A DNA stretch of 64,000 nt from Pseudothioclava sp033100795 (GTDB lineage: Bacteria; Pseudomonadota; Alphaproteobacteria; Rhodobacterales; Rhodobacteraceae), in assembly GCF_033100795.1 (NCBI RefSeq), contig NZ_JAWLVI010000004.1:62001-126000 (forward strand), written 5' to 3'. Position numbers and translations under genes: made by a program. The notes beneath the pieces are model-generated. The model saw nothing but the letters and a program-made list of their open reading frames with translations, did no database searches and had not been told where the DNA came from. Each line of letters starts with the position of its first letter. The stretch's first letter is position 1. Shown here one piece after another: positions 1 to 7,710 of the stretch.

Positions 1-633
1 CGAGACACGGCGCAGGTGGTCCGCCACCCCCACCATCGTATAGGCAATCAGGTGCGGCGTGTGCGAGGTGACGGCCAGCACCAGATCGTGATGCGCGGCC
101 TCCATCTCTTCGACATTCGCCTCGATCCCCTCGATAAAGCCGCGCAGGCGCGCAACCGCCGCCGTGTTGGCGCCCTCGGGCGGGGTCAGCAGCCACCAGC
201 GGTTCACGAACAGCGTGGCAAAGCCCGAGCGCGGGCCGGAATGCTCGGTTCCGGCCAGCGGGTGACCGGGGACGAAGTGCACATGCGCGGGCAGATGCGG
301 GCCGACAGCCTCGATCACCGCCTGCTTGACCGAACCGACATCGGTCACAATCGCGCCCTCGGCCAGATGCGGGGCGATGCGTTCGGCCACAGCCGCCATC
401 GCGCCCACCGGCACGCAAAGGATCACAAGATCCGCGCCTTTGACAGCCTCTTCCGGCGTCTCGAACACCTCCGCGACCAGCCCGATTTCGCGCGCCGTCG
501 CCCGCGTCTCGGCCGAGCGCGCGTGGCCCACAACCGTATCAGCCAGCCCCTTCCATTTCACCGCATGGGCGATGGAGGAGGCGATCAGTCCCAGCCCGAT
601 CAGGGCAACGCGTTTGAACTTTGGCGCGCTCAT
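1..633 (-). CDS. tyrA: Prephenate/arogenate dehydrogenase, 3' end cut by window edge
   Basis: NAD(P)-dependent dehydrogenase of tyrosine synthesis, acting on prephenate or arogenate in the cytoplasm. 211 codons are visible and the reading frame runs off the left edge without a stop. The N-terminus has a Rossmann dinucleotide-binding loop (GLGLIAS, about residues 13-19). Further in are family segments such as VTDVGSVK and PGHPLAGTEHSG, the latter carrying the conserved His of the TyrA active site. The ATG overlaps the hisC stop codon by four bases (ATGA), so the two genes are translationally coupled, and hisC-tyrA is a common order in alphaproteobacteria. Substrate preference (prephenate or arogenate) cannot be told from this part. 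Confidence 0.93.
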   Translation of the reverse strand, partial: MSAPKFKRVALIGLGLIASSIAHAVKWKGLADTVVGHARSAETRATAREIGLVAEVFETPEEAVKGADLVILCVPVGAMAAVAERIAPHLAEGAIVTDVGSVKQAVIEAVGPHLPAHVHFVPGHPLAGTEHSGPRSGFATLFVNRWWLLTPPEGANTAAVARLRGFIEGIEANVEEMEAAHHDLVLAVTSHTPHLIAYTMVGVADHLRRVS

Positions 634-1718
634 GCTCCACCTGCCTTGAACACGCCAATCAGATGCGCCACGCGGCGGCATGAGGGTTCGTCGCCCACTG
701 TGATACGCAGGCAATGCGGCAGGTTGTAGCCCGCCACCCGACGCACGATGATGCCTTCGGATTTCAGATAATCATCACAGGCGCTTGCCTCCTCGGGCGA
801 GGAAAACCGCGCAAGGATAAAGTTCGCCGTCGAAGTGTCCGAGGGCACGCCCTTTTCGGCCAGCGCCTCGGCCAGCCAGGCGCGCAGGCGCGTGTTGTCA
901 TCGCGGCACCGCGCGACCCAGTCCTGATCGCGCACAGCCGCTTCGGCGGCGTCTTGCTGCGCGGCCGAGAGGTTAAACGGTCCGCGGATGCGGTTGAGAA
1001 CGTCGATCACCTCGCGCGCGCCATAGCCCCAGCCGATCCGCAGCCCGCCAAGGCCGTAGATCTTGGAAAAAGTGCGCGTCATGAAAACGTTGGGCAGACG
1101 CGTCGCCAGATCGGCGCCGCCGTCATACCCTTCGACATATTCGGCATAGGCACCATCAATCACCAGAAGGCACCCTTTGGGCAGACCATTCGCAAGGCGT
1201 TCCAGCTCGGCCAGCGCAATCATCGTGCCGGTCGGGTTGTTCGGGTTGGCCAGGAACACAAGCTTGGTGTTCTTGGTGCAGGCTTTCAGGATCGCATCCA
1301 CATCGGTGGTGCGCTCGCGTTCAGGCACAGAGACCGGCTTGCCGCCCGCTGCCATCGTCGAGATCCGATACATCAGGAAGCCATGCTCGGTGAACACCAC
1401 CTCTGAACGCGGGCCGACATAGGCCTGACACAGGAAGTGAATGATCTCGTCCGAGCCGACGCCACAAATGATGCGATCCGGGTCCAGCCCGTGCACATCG
1501 CCGATCGCGGCGCGCAGGCCCGCGTGGTCGGTATTCGGATAGCGATGCAGCGTGTGCACCGAACGCGCCAGCGCCTCTTTCGCCTTGTCCGAGCAGCCGA
1601 ACGGATTTTCGTTCGAGCTGAGCTTGATGGCATCGGTGCGGCCGGGAACATGCGCCTGCCCACCCTCGTAAAGGGCGATATCCATAATGCCGGGTTGGGG
1701 CACGATCAGCTGGCTCAT
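630..1718 (-). CDS. hisC: Histidinol-phosphate aminotransferase
   Basis: PLP-dependent class I/II aminotransferase of histidine synthesis; in organisms of this type it often also transaminates aromatic keto acids. 362 residues, normal family length. Visible motifs are LSSNENPFG near the N-terminus, the substrate/PLP segment ANPNNPTGT, and the PLP lysine context TFSKIYGLGGLRIGWGY. I chose the ATG at 1718 because AAGGAG lies six bases upstream; an in-frame extension to 1778 is possible but has no ribosome site and poor N-terminal similarity. It is the first gene of the pair with tyrA, which supports a role in both histidine and tyrosine/phenylalanine transamination (inference). Confidence 0.93.
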   Translation of the reverse strand: MSQLIVPQPGIMDIALYEGGQAHVPGRTDAIKLSSNENPFGCSDKAKEALARSVHTLHRYPNTDHAGLRAAIGDVHGLDPDRIICGVGSDEIIHFLCQAYVGPRSEVVFTEHGFLMYRISTMAAGGKPVSVPERERTTDVDAILKACTKNTKLVFLANPNNPTGTMIALAELERLANGLPKGCLLVIDGAYAEYVEGYDGGADLATRLPNVFMTRTFSKIYGLGGLRIGWGYGAREVIDVLNRIRGPFNLSAAQQDAAEAAVRDQDWVARCRDDNTRLRAWLAEALAEKGVPSDTSTANFILARFSSPEEASACDDYLKSEGIIVRRVAGYNLPHCLRITVGDEPSCRRVAHLIGVFKAGGA

Positions 1719-1907
1719 GACGGACTCCTTGAACTCTCGGCGCTTTCTAGCGAGCGGCGCGCGCCAAAGCCAGCGCAACTTGCGCGGGGCCGATTGATAA
1801 AATTTGATCGAGTTTCGCGATTTCCAGCCGTTTCACGCCGGATTCGGGCCACATTCTGGCGCGAAGCATAGGTGAACGAAGCCTTAAGAAACAAGATACA
1901 ACCCTAA

Positions 1908-2306
1908 ATGAAACGCCGCACATTCATACTCGCTATAGTTGCCGCCCCCGCATTTGCCCAGACCGCAAACGCGGGCGCCTCGGCGCTTGAAATGGGGTGG
2001 CGCAGCGCGGATCGGGCTTTGCGCCAGCGCACGCAGACGGTTCTGTCGGCGGCGGGGCTGTATTTCGGAGAGATCAACGGGCGTTGGGGACACGGGCTGG
2101 AGCGCGCGCTTTTACGCGCCGCCGATCTGGTGATGATGGCGAGCGGCGCGCGGGTCAAACCCGAGTTGCGCAGCCTGTCAGGCGCGGGTCGTTTCATCGA
2201 AGACCTCGGACACGAGCGCTTTTCGGCCCTGATCGCGACACAGGAGCGCACCCGATCAGGCGGCCTGTCCGGCTGGATACGCCAGACCCTTCCGCTTTTT
2301 GGCTGA
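1908..2306 (+). CDS. Small exported protein with a peptidoglycan-binding-like segment
   Basis: 132 residues. The first 22 residues look like a Sec signal peptide (two Arg, hydrophobic core, AFAQTANA). The mature part contains VLSAAGLYFGEINGRWGHG followed by LERAL, which has the spacing of the PG_binding_1 repeat (leucine, glycine-aromatic, IDG-like turn, WG, then ERAL). I infer a periplasmic protein that may contact cell wall. The rest matches no family I know. There is no clear Shine-Dalgarno sequence before the ATG. It stands alone between divergent hisC and convergent rpsD, sharing a bidirectional terminator with rpsD. Confidence 0.6.
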   Translation: MKRRTFILAIVAAPAFAQTANAGASALEMGWRSADRALRQRTQTVLSAAGLYFGEINGRWGHGLERALLRAADLVMMASGARVKPELRSLSGAGRFIEDLGHERFSALIATQERTRSGGLSGWIRQTLPLFG

Positions 2307-2312
2307 AATGCA

Positions 2313-2338
2313 AAAGACCGCCCCGAAGGGCGGCCTTT
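2313..2338. terminator. Bidirectional hairpin terminator between the exported protein and rpsD
   Basis: AAAGACCGCCC (2313-2323) pairs with GGGCGGCCTTT (2328-2338) around a CGAA loop, with one A-C mismatch. Runs of A and T at both ends let it work on either strand, and it sits exactly between two convergent stop codons. Confidence 0.8.
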
Positions 2339-2365
2339 GGTAGCCGTAGCGCAGCGAAGAACCGA

Positions 2366-2986
2366 TTAGTTCTTCGCGTAGAATTCGACGACCAGGTTCG
2401 GTTCCATGACCACCGGATACGGCACGTCCGAGAGACCCGGGGTGCGCACGAAGGTCGCGGTCATTTTCGAGTGGTCAACGTCGAGGTAATCCGGCACGTC
2501 ACGCTCTGCCGACTGCGAAGCCTCGAGCACGAGGGCGAGTTGCTTCGACTTGTCGCGAACAGCGATCACGTCGCCTTCTTTGACGCGGTAGGACGGAATG
2601 TTGACGCGCTTGCCGTTCACGGTCACGTGGCCGTGGTTCACGAACTGACGTGCAGCAAAGACGGTCGGGACGAATTTCGCGCGGTAAACCAGCGCGTCGA
2701 GGCGGCGCTCCAGCAGACCAACCAGGTTTTCACCGGTGTCGCCCTTCACACGCTCGGCTTCGGCGTAGATGCGGCGGAACTGCTTCTCGGTCATGTCGCC
2801 GTAGTAGCCTTTCAGCTTCTGCTTGGCGCGCAGCTGCAGACCGAAGTCCGACAGTTTGCCCTTGCGGCGCTGGCCGTGCTGGCCCGGGCCGTATTCGCGG
2901 CGGTTGACCGGCGACTTGGCGCGGCCCCAGATGTTTTCGCCCATGCGGCGGTCGATTTTGTACTTGGCAGACGTGCGTTTGGTCAC
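2366..2986 (-). CDS. rpsD: 30S ribosomal protein S4
   Basis: Primary 16S rRNA-binding protein that nucleates small-subunit assembly. 206 residues, full length, with N-terminal SAKYKIDRRMGENIWGRAKS, the central RREYGPGQHGQRRKGKLSDFG segment, and an S4 RNA-binding domain at about residues 96-160 (RRLDALVYRAKFV, VNHGHVTVNGKRVNIPSYRV). The start is GTG, preceded by GAAGGAG eight bases upstream. It stands alone rather than in a ribosomal protein operon, as is usual in alphaproteobacteria. It has its own promoter and a leader of about 130 bases (separate entries). Confidence 0.98.
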   Translation of the reverse strand: MTKRTSAKYKIDRRMGENIWGRAKSPVNRREYGPGQHGQRRKGKLSDFGLQLRAKQKLKGYYGDMTEKQFRRIYAEAERVKGDTGENLVGLLERRLDALVYRAKFVPTVFAARQFVNHGHVTVNGKRVNIPSYRVKEGDVIAVRDKSKQLALVLEASQSAERDVPDYLDVDHSKMTATFVRTPGLSDVPYPVVMEPNLVVEFYAKN

Positions 2987-3118
2987 GGCTGATCTCCTTC
3001 GTTCGTTTTGAAGGGCGTTGTCCTCCTCCCGCGGCCTTGTGGGCTTTGGGCGACAGGTTTCCCCTTACGGGGTCCACCAACACCAATAAATGACCCGGCA
3101 GCTTTGGCTACCGGGATG
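2987..3118 (-). promoter_or_regulatory. Structured leader of rpsD
   Basis: Between the predicted start of transcription and the GTG lie a 9-bp hairpin (CCCGGCAGC 3094-3102 with GCTACCGGG 3107-3115, one G-U pair on the transcript), a small hairpin at 3061-3072 (CCCCTTACGGGG), and on the transcript strand the orphan sequence GGGAGGAGG (3022-3030), which has no start codon at a workable distance. S4 autoregulates its own synthesis in other bacteria by binding mRNA structure, so this leader may serve the same purpose; that is inference. Confidence 0.5.
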
Positions 3119-3124
3119 AGGGGG

Positions 3125-3152
3125 CTTATACAGTGCGACGGACCGGAGTCAA
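3125..3152 (-). promoter_or_regulatory. Sigma70-type promoter of rpsD
   Basis: On the minus strand TTGACT (3152-3147) is followed after 16 bases by TATAAG (3130-3125), preceded by TG. This is one of the best sigma70 matches in the window and points at rpsD. Transcription would begin near 3118. Confidence 0.75.
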
Positions 3153-3173
3153 CGCCCTTCGGGCAAAGAATGC

Positions 3174-4253
3174 TCAGGCGGCCAGATCGTGCATCAGGAT
3201 CGCGGCCTCCGAGGCGCGTAGCGCACGACGCGCGAAGGCGCCATAGCCAAGCGGATCATCCTCTACCCCCGGCAAAAGATCCAAAAGCCCCGCGCGCTGA
3301 TCTTCGGCTATCATATCAAGCGCGGTCGAGGCCGGATGGAAGCTTTCCGTCGCCAACCCGTTCGCGTGGATCACCTGATGGCGATCGAACAGCAGATGGA
3401 TATAAGTCACCTGCGCCATCGGAGCCTCGATGCGCACGCTGGTATCGTTGACCAGATCGCAGGCGCGCACCAGCACTTCGGGCTCATTGAACAGCGCCAG
3501 CGCAGCGCGGCCACGGATCAGCATCCGATGCTGCGGCGAGACCAGCAGGTCGCCGTCCGGCTCTCCAATCCCAAAGGCGCCCGCACGGATCCGCACGGGG
3601 CGCAGATGCGGCAACGCATAAAGCCGCGCGCCGCTCATCCGGCGCTGGCCTACCCACAGAATCTCTTGCCCGCCATCGTCGCGCGTGGACACGCGGTCGC
3701 CGGGACGCAGCGCCTCGACCGGGCGTTTACCATCGGGCGTGTCGATCAGGGTTCCGGGCGTGAAACAAATGACGCCCGGCTCCTCCAGCCGCAAAGGCTC
3801 GGGGCGAATATCCAGCGTCCGGTCCACCACCCACAAATCGCAATTCGACGGAGGAATGCGCCCCGCAAACATCAGCAGCCGCGCGCGGGCATCGGCCAGC
3901 TCGATCAGGGTGACAACATAGACCTGATAGCCATCGGTGACGGAGAAACTTTGCTCGGGGATGTCCTCTTCGACGGTGCCCGCCAAAGTGCCGCCCGACA
4001 CGGCCGCCCCCATCAGGCGGCGCACCACACGCGCGGCCTTGGCGCGGATTGCATCCTCACCGCGCGCATTCGACAAAATCAGAAGATCGTTCGGCCCGTC
4101 CACGCGGACGGCCTCGCCCCACCAGCGCCAACACGCGCCTATCGCCACTGCCCCGACGGGCGCAGCCACATTGCCGTCCAGCTCAGTCTGCGCCCAAGAG
4201 ATGACAAACGTGCCCTCATAGCCCGTTTTCATTGCCTGTATGTCCTGCCCCAT
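3174..4253 (-). CDS. Hint (Hedgehog/intein-like) domain protein
   Basis: 359 residues. The N-terminal 170 residues match nothing I recognise (two Trp-rich segments, ACWRWWGEAV). From about residue 178 there is a Hint_2-type module: ICFTPGTLIDTPDGKRPVE, then ALRPGDRV, then a central LLVSPQHRMLI block with the conserved His, and HLLFDRHQVIHANGLATES near the end. The Cys at the start of the block is the usual nucleophile position. Rhodobacterales carry many such proteins, often exported with repeat domains; this one has no clear signal peptide and no repeats. Whether it self-cleaves is unknown. AAGG eight bases before the ATG at 4253 supports that start; MKTGYEG seven codons later is the alternative. 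Confidence 0.75.
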   Translation of the reverse strand: MGQDIQAMKTGYEGTFVISWAQTELDGNVAAPVGAVAIGACWRWWGEAVRVDGPNDLLILSNARGEDAIRAKAARVVRRLMGAAVSGGTLAGTVEEDIPEQSFSVTDGYQVYVVTLIELADARARLLMFAGRIPPSNCDLWVVDRTLDIRPEPLRLEEPGVICFTPGTLIDTPDGKRPVEALRPGDRVSTRDDGGQEILWVGQRRMSGARLYALPHLRPVRIRAGAFGIGEPDGDLLVSPQHRMLIRGRAALALFNEPEVLVRACDLVNDTSVRIEAPMAQVTYIHLLFDRHQVIHANGLATESFHPASTALDMIAEDQRAGLLDLLPGVEDDPLGYGAFARRALRASEAAILMHDLAA

Positions 4254-4351
4254 AGAATGGACCTTTTGGTCCTTGATTAGGGTCAGGCTAACACGGGTGA
4301 TTCGTCGTGTGAATCCCCTTTGTTAACAATTGTGGCAAAACCTTGGAGACG

Positions 4352-5278
4352 TCAGAAATTCATCCGGAACCGGAGCGAGCCAAGCACCTGCCCCTCGGGC
4401 TGGCCGACGAATTCCTCGGAGAGCCAGGTCAGTCCGTAAAACAGCCCCATACCGCCGAAACGCATATTCACACCCGCACGGGCGCGGTAGCGGGTTTCCT
4501 CGAAATCGACGCCATCAGCGGCGGGGAAGTAGTCCGAGCCGAACACCCGCGCGGCATCCGCACCGATGGTAAAGGCCCAGGGCGGCGCGATCTCCTGCCC
4601 CGAAATCCCGACGTAGCGCTGGCCCGTGATCTCGTCGCGCAACCACAAAGCGCCTTCTTCGCGCGGCCCGAAGGACAGATCGACGCCCGCGCGCAGGATC
4701 TCTTCATCCCCCGCCCGGGCCGCCACGAAGGGGCGGATCACCGCAGCCCCAAGCCGGTAATCGCGCGCGGCCTCGGCCGAGGCCACGGGGATAATCCGGT
4801 TGCCCAACTCGTTCGCCGCCACCAAGGGCTGCGGCGCCGAGAACCAGCGGTGGAAGGTGCCGTGCAGATCAGAGACGCCAGTGCCCGGACCGATCGTCAC
4901 CGCGCCAAGCCCGAGGCGCAGCTCGGCCCCATGCGCCTGCCAATAGGTGTTCGCGCCGAAATGCAGCCGCCCGACATAGCGCCGGTCAATCGCCGCAGGC
5001 GCCACCAGATCGGTGGGCGCGATGATTGAGGTGCCAAAGCGGTATTCCATCACCGAGAACGGACTATCGGGCAGCTCCCCCGTCCAGCGCGAGCCACGCA
5101 GCACCGAGAGGAAATACGACCCCGTCTGCCAGCGGTCCGCCCCGTCGCCGATATAATCATTATTGAACACATGCCCCCAGCCAAGCGTGCGTCGCGCGAA
5201 GCCTTCTTCGGCCTGAGCGCTGCCCGCCAGCATGGAAATCGCCAAAATCCCCGCGATCAGCGTGGTTACATATCTCAT
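4352..5278 (-). CDS. LpxR-family (DUF2219) outer-membrane lipid A deacylase-like protein
   Basis: 308 residues with a clear Sec signal peptide (hydrophobic core then GSAQA, cleavage near residue 23). The mature N-terminus carries FNNDYIGDGADRWQTGS, which matches the Asn-Asp and Thr signature of LpxR, the outer-membrane enzyme that removes the 3'-acyloxyacyl chain of lipid A in Salmonella. A later HGTFHRWF segment may hold the catalytic His. Alternating aromatic strands end in LRFRMNF with a terminal Phe, as in outer-membrane barrels. I start at the ATG at 5278 because the signal peptide begins there; an upstream extension to 5545 is not protein-like. Enzyme activity is inferred from motifs only. 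Confidence 0.7.
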   Translation of the reverse strand: MRYVTTLIAGILAISMLAGSAQAEEGFARRTLGWGHVFNNDYIGDGADRWQTGSYFLSVLRGSRWTGELPDSPFSVMEYRFGTSIIAPTDLVAPAAIDRRYVGRLHFGANTYWQAHGAELRLGLGAVTIGPGTGVSDLHGTFHRWFSAPQPLVAANELGNRIIPVASAEAARDYRLGAAVIRPFVAARAGDEEILRAGVDLSFGPREEGALWLRDEITGQRYVGISGQEIAPPWAFTIGADAARVFGSDYFPAADGVDFEETRYRARAGVNMRFGGMGLFYGLTWLSEEFVGQPEGQVLGSLRFRMNF

Positions 5279-5482
5279 GAACTCTGCCCCTGTTCGTCCG
5301 GCGCGCCGGAGAGTCACCTGCCTTTGAAAGCCGGCTAACAGGGGATTACGGCAGGAAATGGGCAGGCGCGACCCCTTGCCGCACGGCACCCGCTCACTGT
5401 GGGCGCGGCGCAACATCATAAGGGCGCGTTGACCCGCCGCGCATTTGCAGCGACAAACAGCCGTCAGCCAAGGAGCCAGCCC

Positions 5483-6205
5483 ATGCCCACCCCGAATTGC
5501 GCCGTGATCGTCGCTCATGGCAGCCCGTCCGACCCCGTCCCGCAAGAGGCCGCGCTTCGGACGCTGGCGGCTCAGGTGCAGGCGCAGCTTCCGGGCTGGA
5601 CCGTGCGCGGGGCAACACTGGCCGCCGAAGGGCGGTTCGACGCCGCGCTTGAAGGGCTCGACGCGCCGCTTCTCTATCCGTTCTTCATGGCGCGGGGCTA
5701 TTTCACCGGCAAGATTTTGAAAGACCGCCTGAACGGGCGGGCAGTAACACAGGTGGCCCCGTTCGGCACCGAAGCGGGGCTGGTTTCAGCTATCGGGCAG
5801 CGCCTTGACCGCGAGCTGGCGCAGCAAGGATGGCGCGCCAAGGATACTGCGCTTCTGGTTGCCGCGCATGGCAGTTCGGTATCCCGCACCAGCGCCGAGA
5901 CCACCCTTGCGCTGGCCGAGACCCTGTCGCAGCGCCTGCCCTTCCGGCTTGTCCGCGCGGGCTTTGTCGAGCAAGAGCCGTTTTTGCAACCCACCGCCGT
6001 GGGGCTTGGTCAAGCGATCTGCCTGCAATATTTTGCACTAAACGCGGGTCATGTGCTCGACGACGTTCCCGCCGCACTGGCAAGCGCCGGATTTGACGGC
6101 CCCGTCCTGCCACCCTTTATCGACTGGCCCGAGACCGCCGCCCTGATCGCCGCCGCACTGACGCGCGCGGTTAATCCATCGTTGCCGCCGGAAAAACCAG
6201 CGTGA
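5483..6205 (+). CDS. CbiX-like sirohydrochlorin chelatase family protein
   Basis: 240 residues with two related halves, each starting with a chelatase-type HGS motif (VIVAHGSPS near residue 9 and LVAAHGSS near residue 130). This is the two-lobed layout of CbiX/SirB-type chelatases, which insert metal into sirohydrochlorin for cobalamin or siroheme. AAGGAG at 5470-5475 sets the ATG at 5483. No other tetrapyrrole gene is nearby, so the metal and pathway are open. The last 35 bases overlap the convergent receiver-kinase gene. Confidence 0.75.
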   Translation: MPTPNCAVIVAHGSPSDPVPQEAALRTLAAQVQAQLPGWTVRGATLAAEGRFDAALEGLDAPLLYPFFMARGYFTGKILKDRLNGRAVTQVAPFGTEAGLVSAIGQRLDRELAQQGWRAKDTALLVAAHGSSVSRTSAETTLALAETLSQRLPFRLVRAGFVEQEPFLQPTAVGLGQAICLQYFALNAGHVLDDVPAALASAGFDGPVLPPFIDWPETAALIAAALTRAVNPSLPPEKPA

Positions 6206-7238
6206 AGCAGGTGAACGACTTGCCGTCGCTCTCGCATGAAATCTCGCCACCCAGGCGCGCCATCATCCCCGCCACATAGGGCAGACCGTTACCGTAAACC
6301 CCGTGCGAGCTTTGGAACAGCTGGCAAATCCGCTCGGGCGCGATGCCCACGCCATTATCCCTGAGCGTCAGGACAGACCCGTCCTTGCGGCGTTTGACGT
6401 TGATCTCGACCACCAATGGCTCCACCCCATGCGCCTTGATCGAATTGTCGATCAGATTGGCGAGGATCTGCTTGACCACCGTCTGATCGGCGTCGATGCG
6501 GGCAAGGCGCTTGTGGACGATTTTACCGCCAATCCGTGTGAGCGAGGGGGTATGGAGCGCGTGCAACTCGTCGAGAATATCCTCAAGCGTCACCGCGTCA
6601 GTCAAAGCCCCCTCGAGCGCGATGGCATCGTATTGCAGCGTCTCGACCCGCTCGGCGATCAACTCCATCGCCTGAAAGGCTGCGTGATACATCTTGTCCG
6701 CGAAGGTGCGCACGTCCTCGGGCAGGTTTTCCTTGTCGCGGATGTATTCGGCGCTCAGCAGCAAGCCATAGATCGGCGAGCGCAGGTCATGCGCCAGCAT
6801 CCGCCCGATCTCGCGCAGGCGGTCCACCTGCTCGGCGCGCTGCAGCCGGTGGCGCGAGGCCTCGCGCGCCCGCATCAAGGCGCGCTGCAAACTGTCGATC
6901 GAGAGATCCTGCTTGAACAGCAACTCGTCGATCCCCGAGGTCACCGCCGCCGCCGAGACATGGCGCGACGACATCCCTGTCATCAGGATGATCGGCGCAA
7001 TCGCAAAGGCGTTGGTATCCGAGCGCAGCTCGCGGATAAGCGGAATGGTCGACATCCCGCCAACATTGAAATCGAAGATAAACGCGACTTCACCCTCCCA
7101 ACCCGCGAGCTTGGCCTCCAGAAACCCGTCCGCGCTGGAATAGACATCGACCTCGGCACCCGGCGCGACAAGGGCCAGATGCTGGCGCACAAGGATCTGG
7201 TCGATAACGTCATCCTCGACAACAACAATTCGATCCAT
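6171..7238 (-). CDS. Receiver-histidine kinase protein (REC at N-terminus, HisKA-HATPase at C-terminus)
   Basis: 355 residues. The receiver domain (about 1-125) starts MDRIVVVEDDVID and has the acceptor Asp in FIFDFNVGG, then a Thr in MTGMSS. A short helical linker leads to a HisKA domain with LAHDLRSPIYG (His near 165) and an ATPase domain with NLIDNSIKAHG and DNGVGIAPE. The last glycine box is weak (GVYGNGLPYVAG), so ATP binding may be reduced. No membrane segment. It is the last gene of a four-gene signalling operon, one base after the stop of the upstream response regulator. A receiver ahead of a kinase suggests that it takes phosphate from the upstream kinase (inference). Confidence 0.85.
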   Translation of the reverse strand: MDRIVVVEDDVIDQILVRQHLALVAPGAEVDVYSSADGFLEAKLAGWEGEVAFIFDFNVGGMSTIPLIRELRSDTNAFAIAPIILMTGMSSRHVSAAAVTSGIDELLFKQDLSIDSLQRALMRAREASRHRLQRAEQVDRLREIGRMLAHDLRSPIYGLLLSAEYIRDKENLPEDVRTFADKMYHAAFQAMELIAERVETLQYDAIALEGALTDAVTLEDILDELHALHTPSLTRIGGKIVHKRLARIDADQTVVKQILANLIDNSIKAHGVEPLVVEINVKRRKDGSVLTLRDNGVGIAPERICQLFQSSHGVYGNGLPYVAGMMARLGGEISCESDGKSFTCFTLVFPAATMD

Positions 7239-7239
7239 G

Positions 7240-7710
7240 CTAACTGCCCGCCCCCTCGCCTGTGCCCTCGGGTCCGTCTGCGCCGGGGCCGGGCAGCAAC
7301 GAGACCTTGATCCACAGCCCCAACATCTCGACCGCGTCGACGAAAGCATCGCCGGCATTTTGCTTGATCATATAGCCCACAGCGCCCGCCTCATAGGCGC
7401 GGTCGATGTCGAGCTGGTTCTCGGACGAGGTCAAAACAAAGACAGGTATCCGCTTGAAGCGCTCTATCCTCTTGATTGCATGGATAAACTCGAACCCGTT
7501 CATCCGCGGCATATTGATGTCGCATAAGACAACCACCGAAAACGCCCCGCCGTCCTCGCGATAAAGCCGGTCCAGCACCGCAAGCCCCTCGAACCCGTCC
7601 TTGACGAAGATCAGCGGGTTCGCAATCCGACGCATCCGGAACCCGCGCCGGATAATGAACTGGTCCAGATCGTCATCCTCGAGGACTAGAATTTTAACCT
7701 GATCCGACAT
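7240..7710 (-). CDS. Single-domain response regulator
   Basis: 156 residues, essentially one receiver domain: acidic pair LEDDDLDQ near residue 11, acceptor Asp in LCDINMPRMNG, Thr/Ser in VLTSSEN and Lys in YMIKQN. A short Gly/Pro-rich tail without an output domain follows. GGAGGGGG precedes the ATG at 7710. The start lies 17 bases inside the end of the membrane kinase gene, so translation is coupled. Such CheY-like proteins usually relay phosphate or act by protein contact; here both neighbours are kinases. Confidence 0.9.
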   Translation of the reverse strand: MSDQVKILVLEDDDLDQFIIRRGFRMRRIANPLIFVKDGFEGLAVLDRLYREDGGAFSVVVLCDINMPRMNGFEFIHAIKRIERFKRIPVFVLTSSENQLDIDRAYEAGAVGYMIKQNAGDAFVDAVEMLGLWIKVSLLPGPGADGPEGTGEGAGS

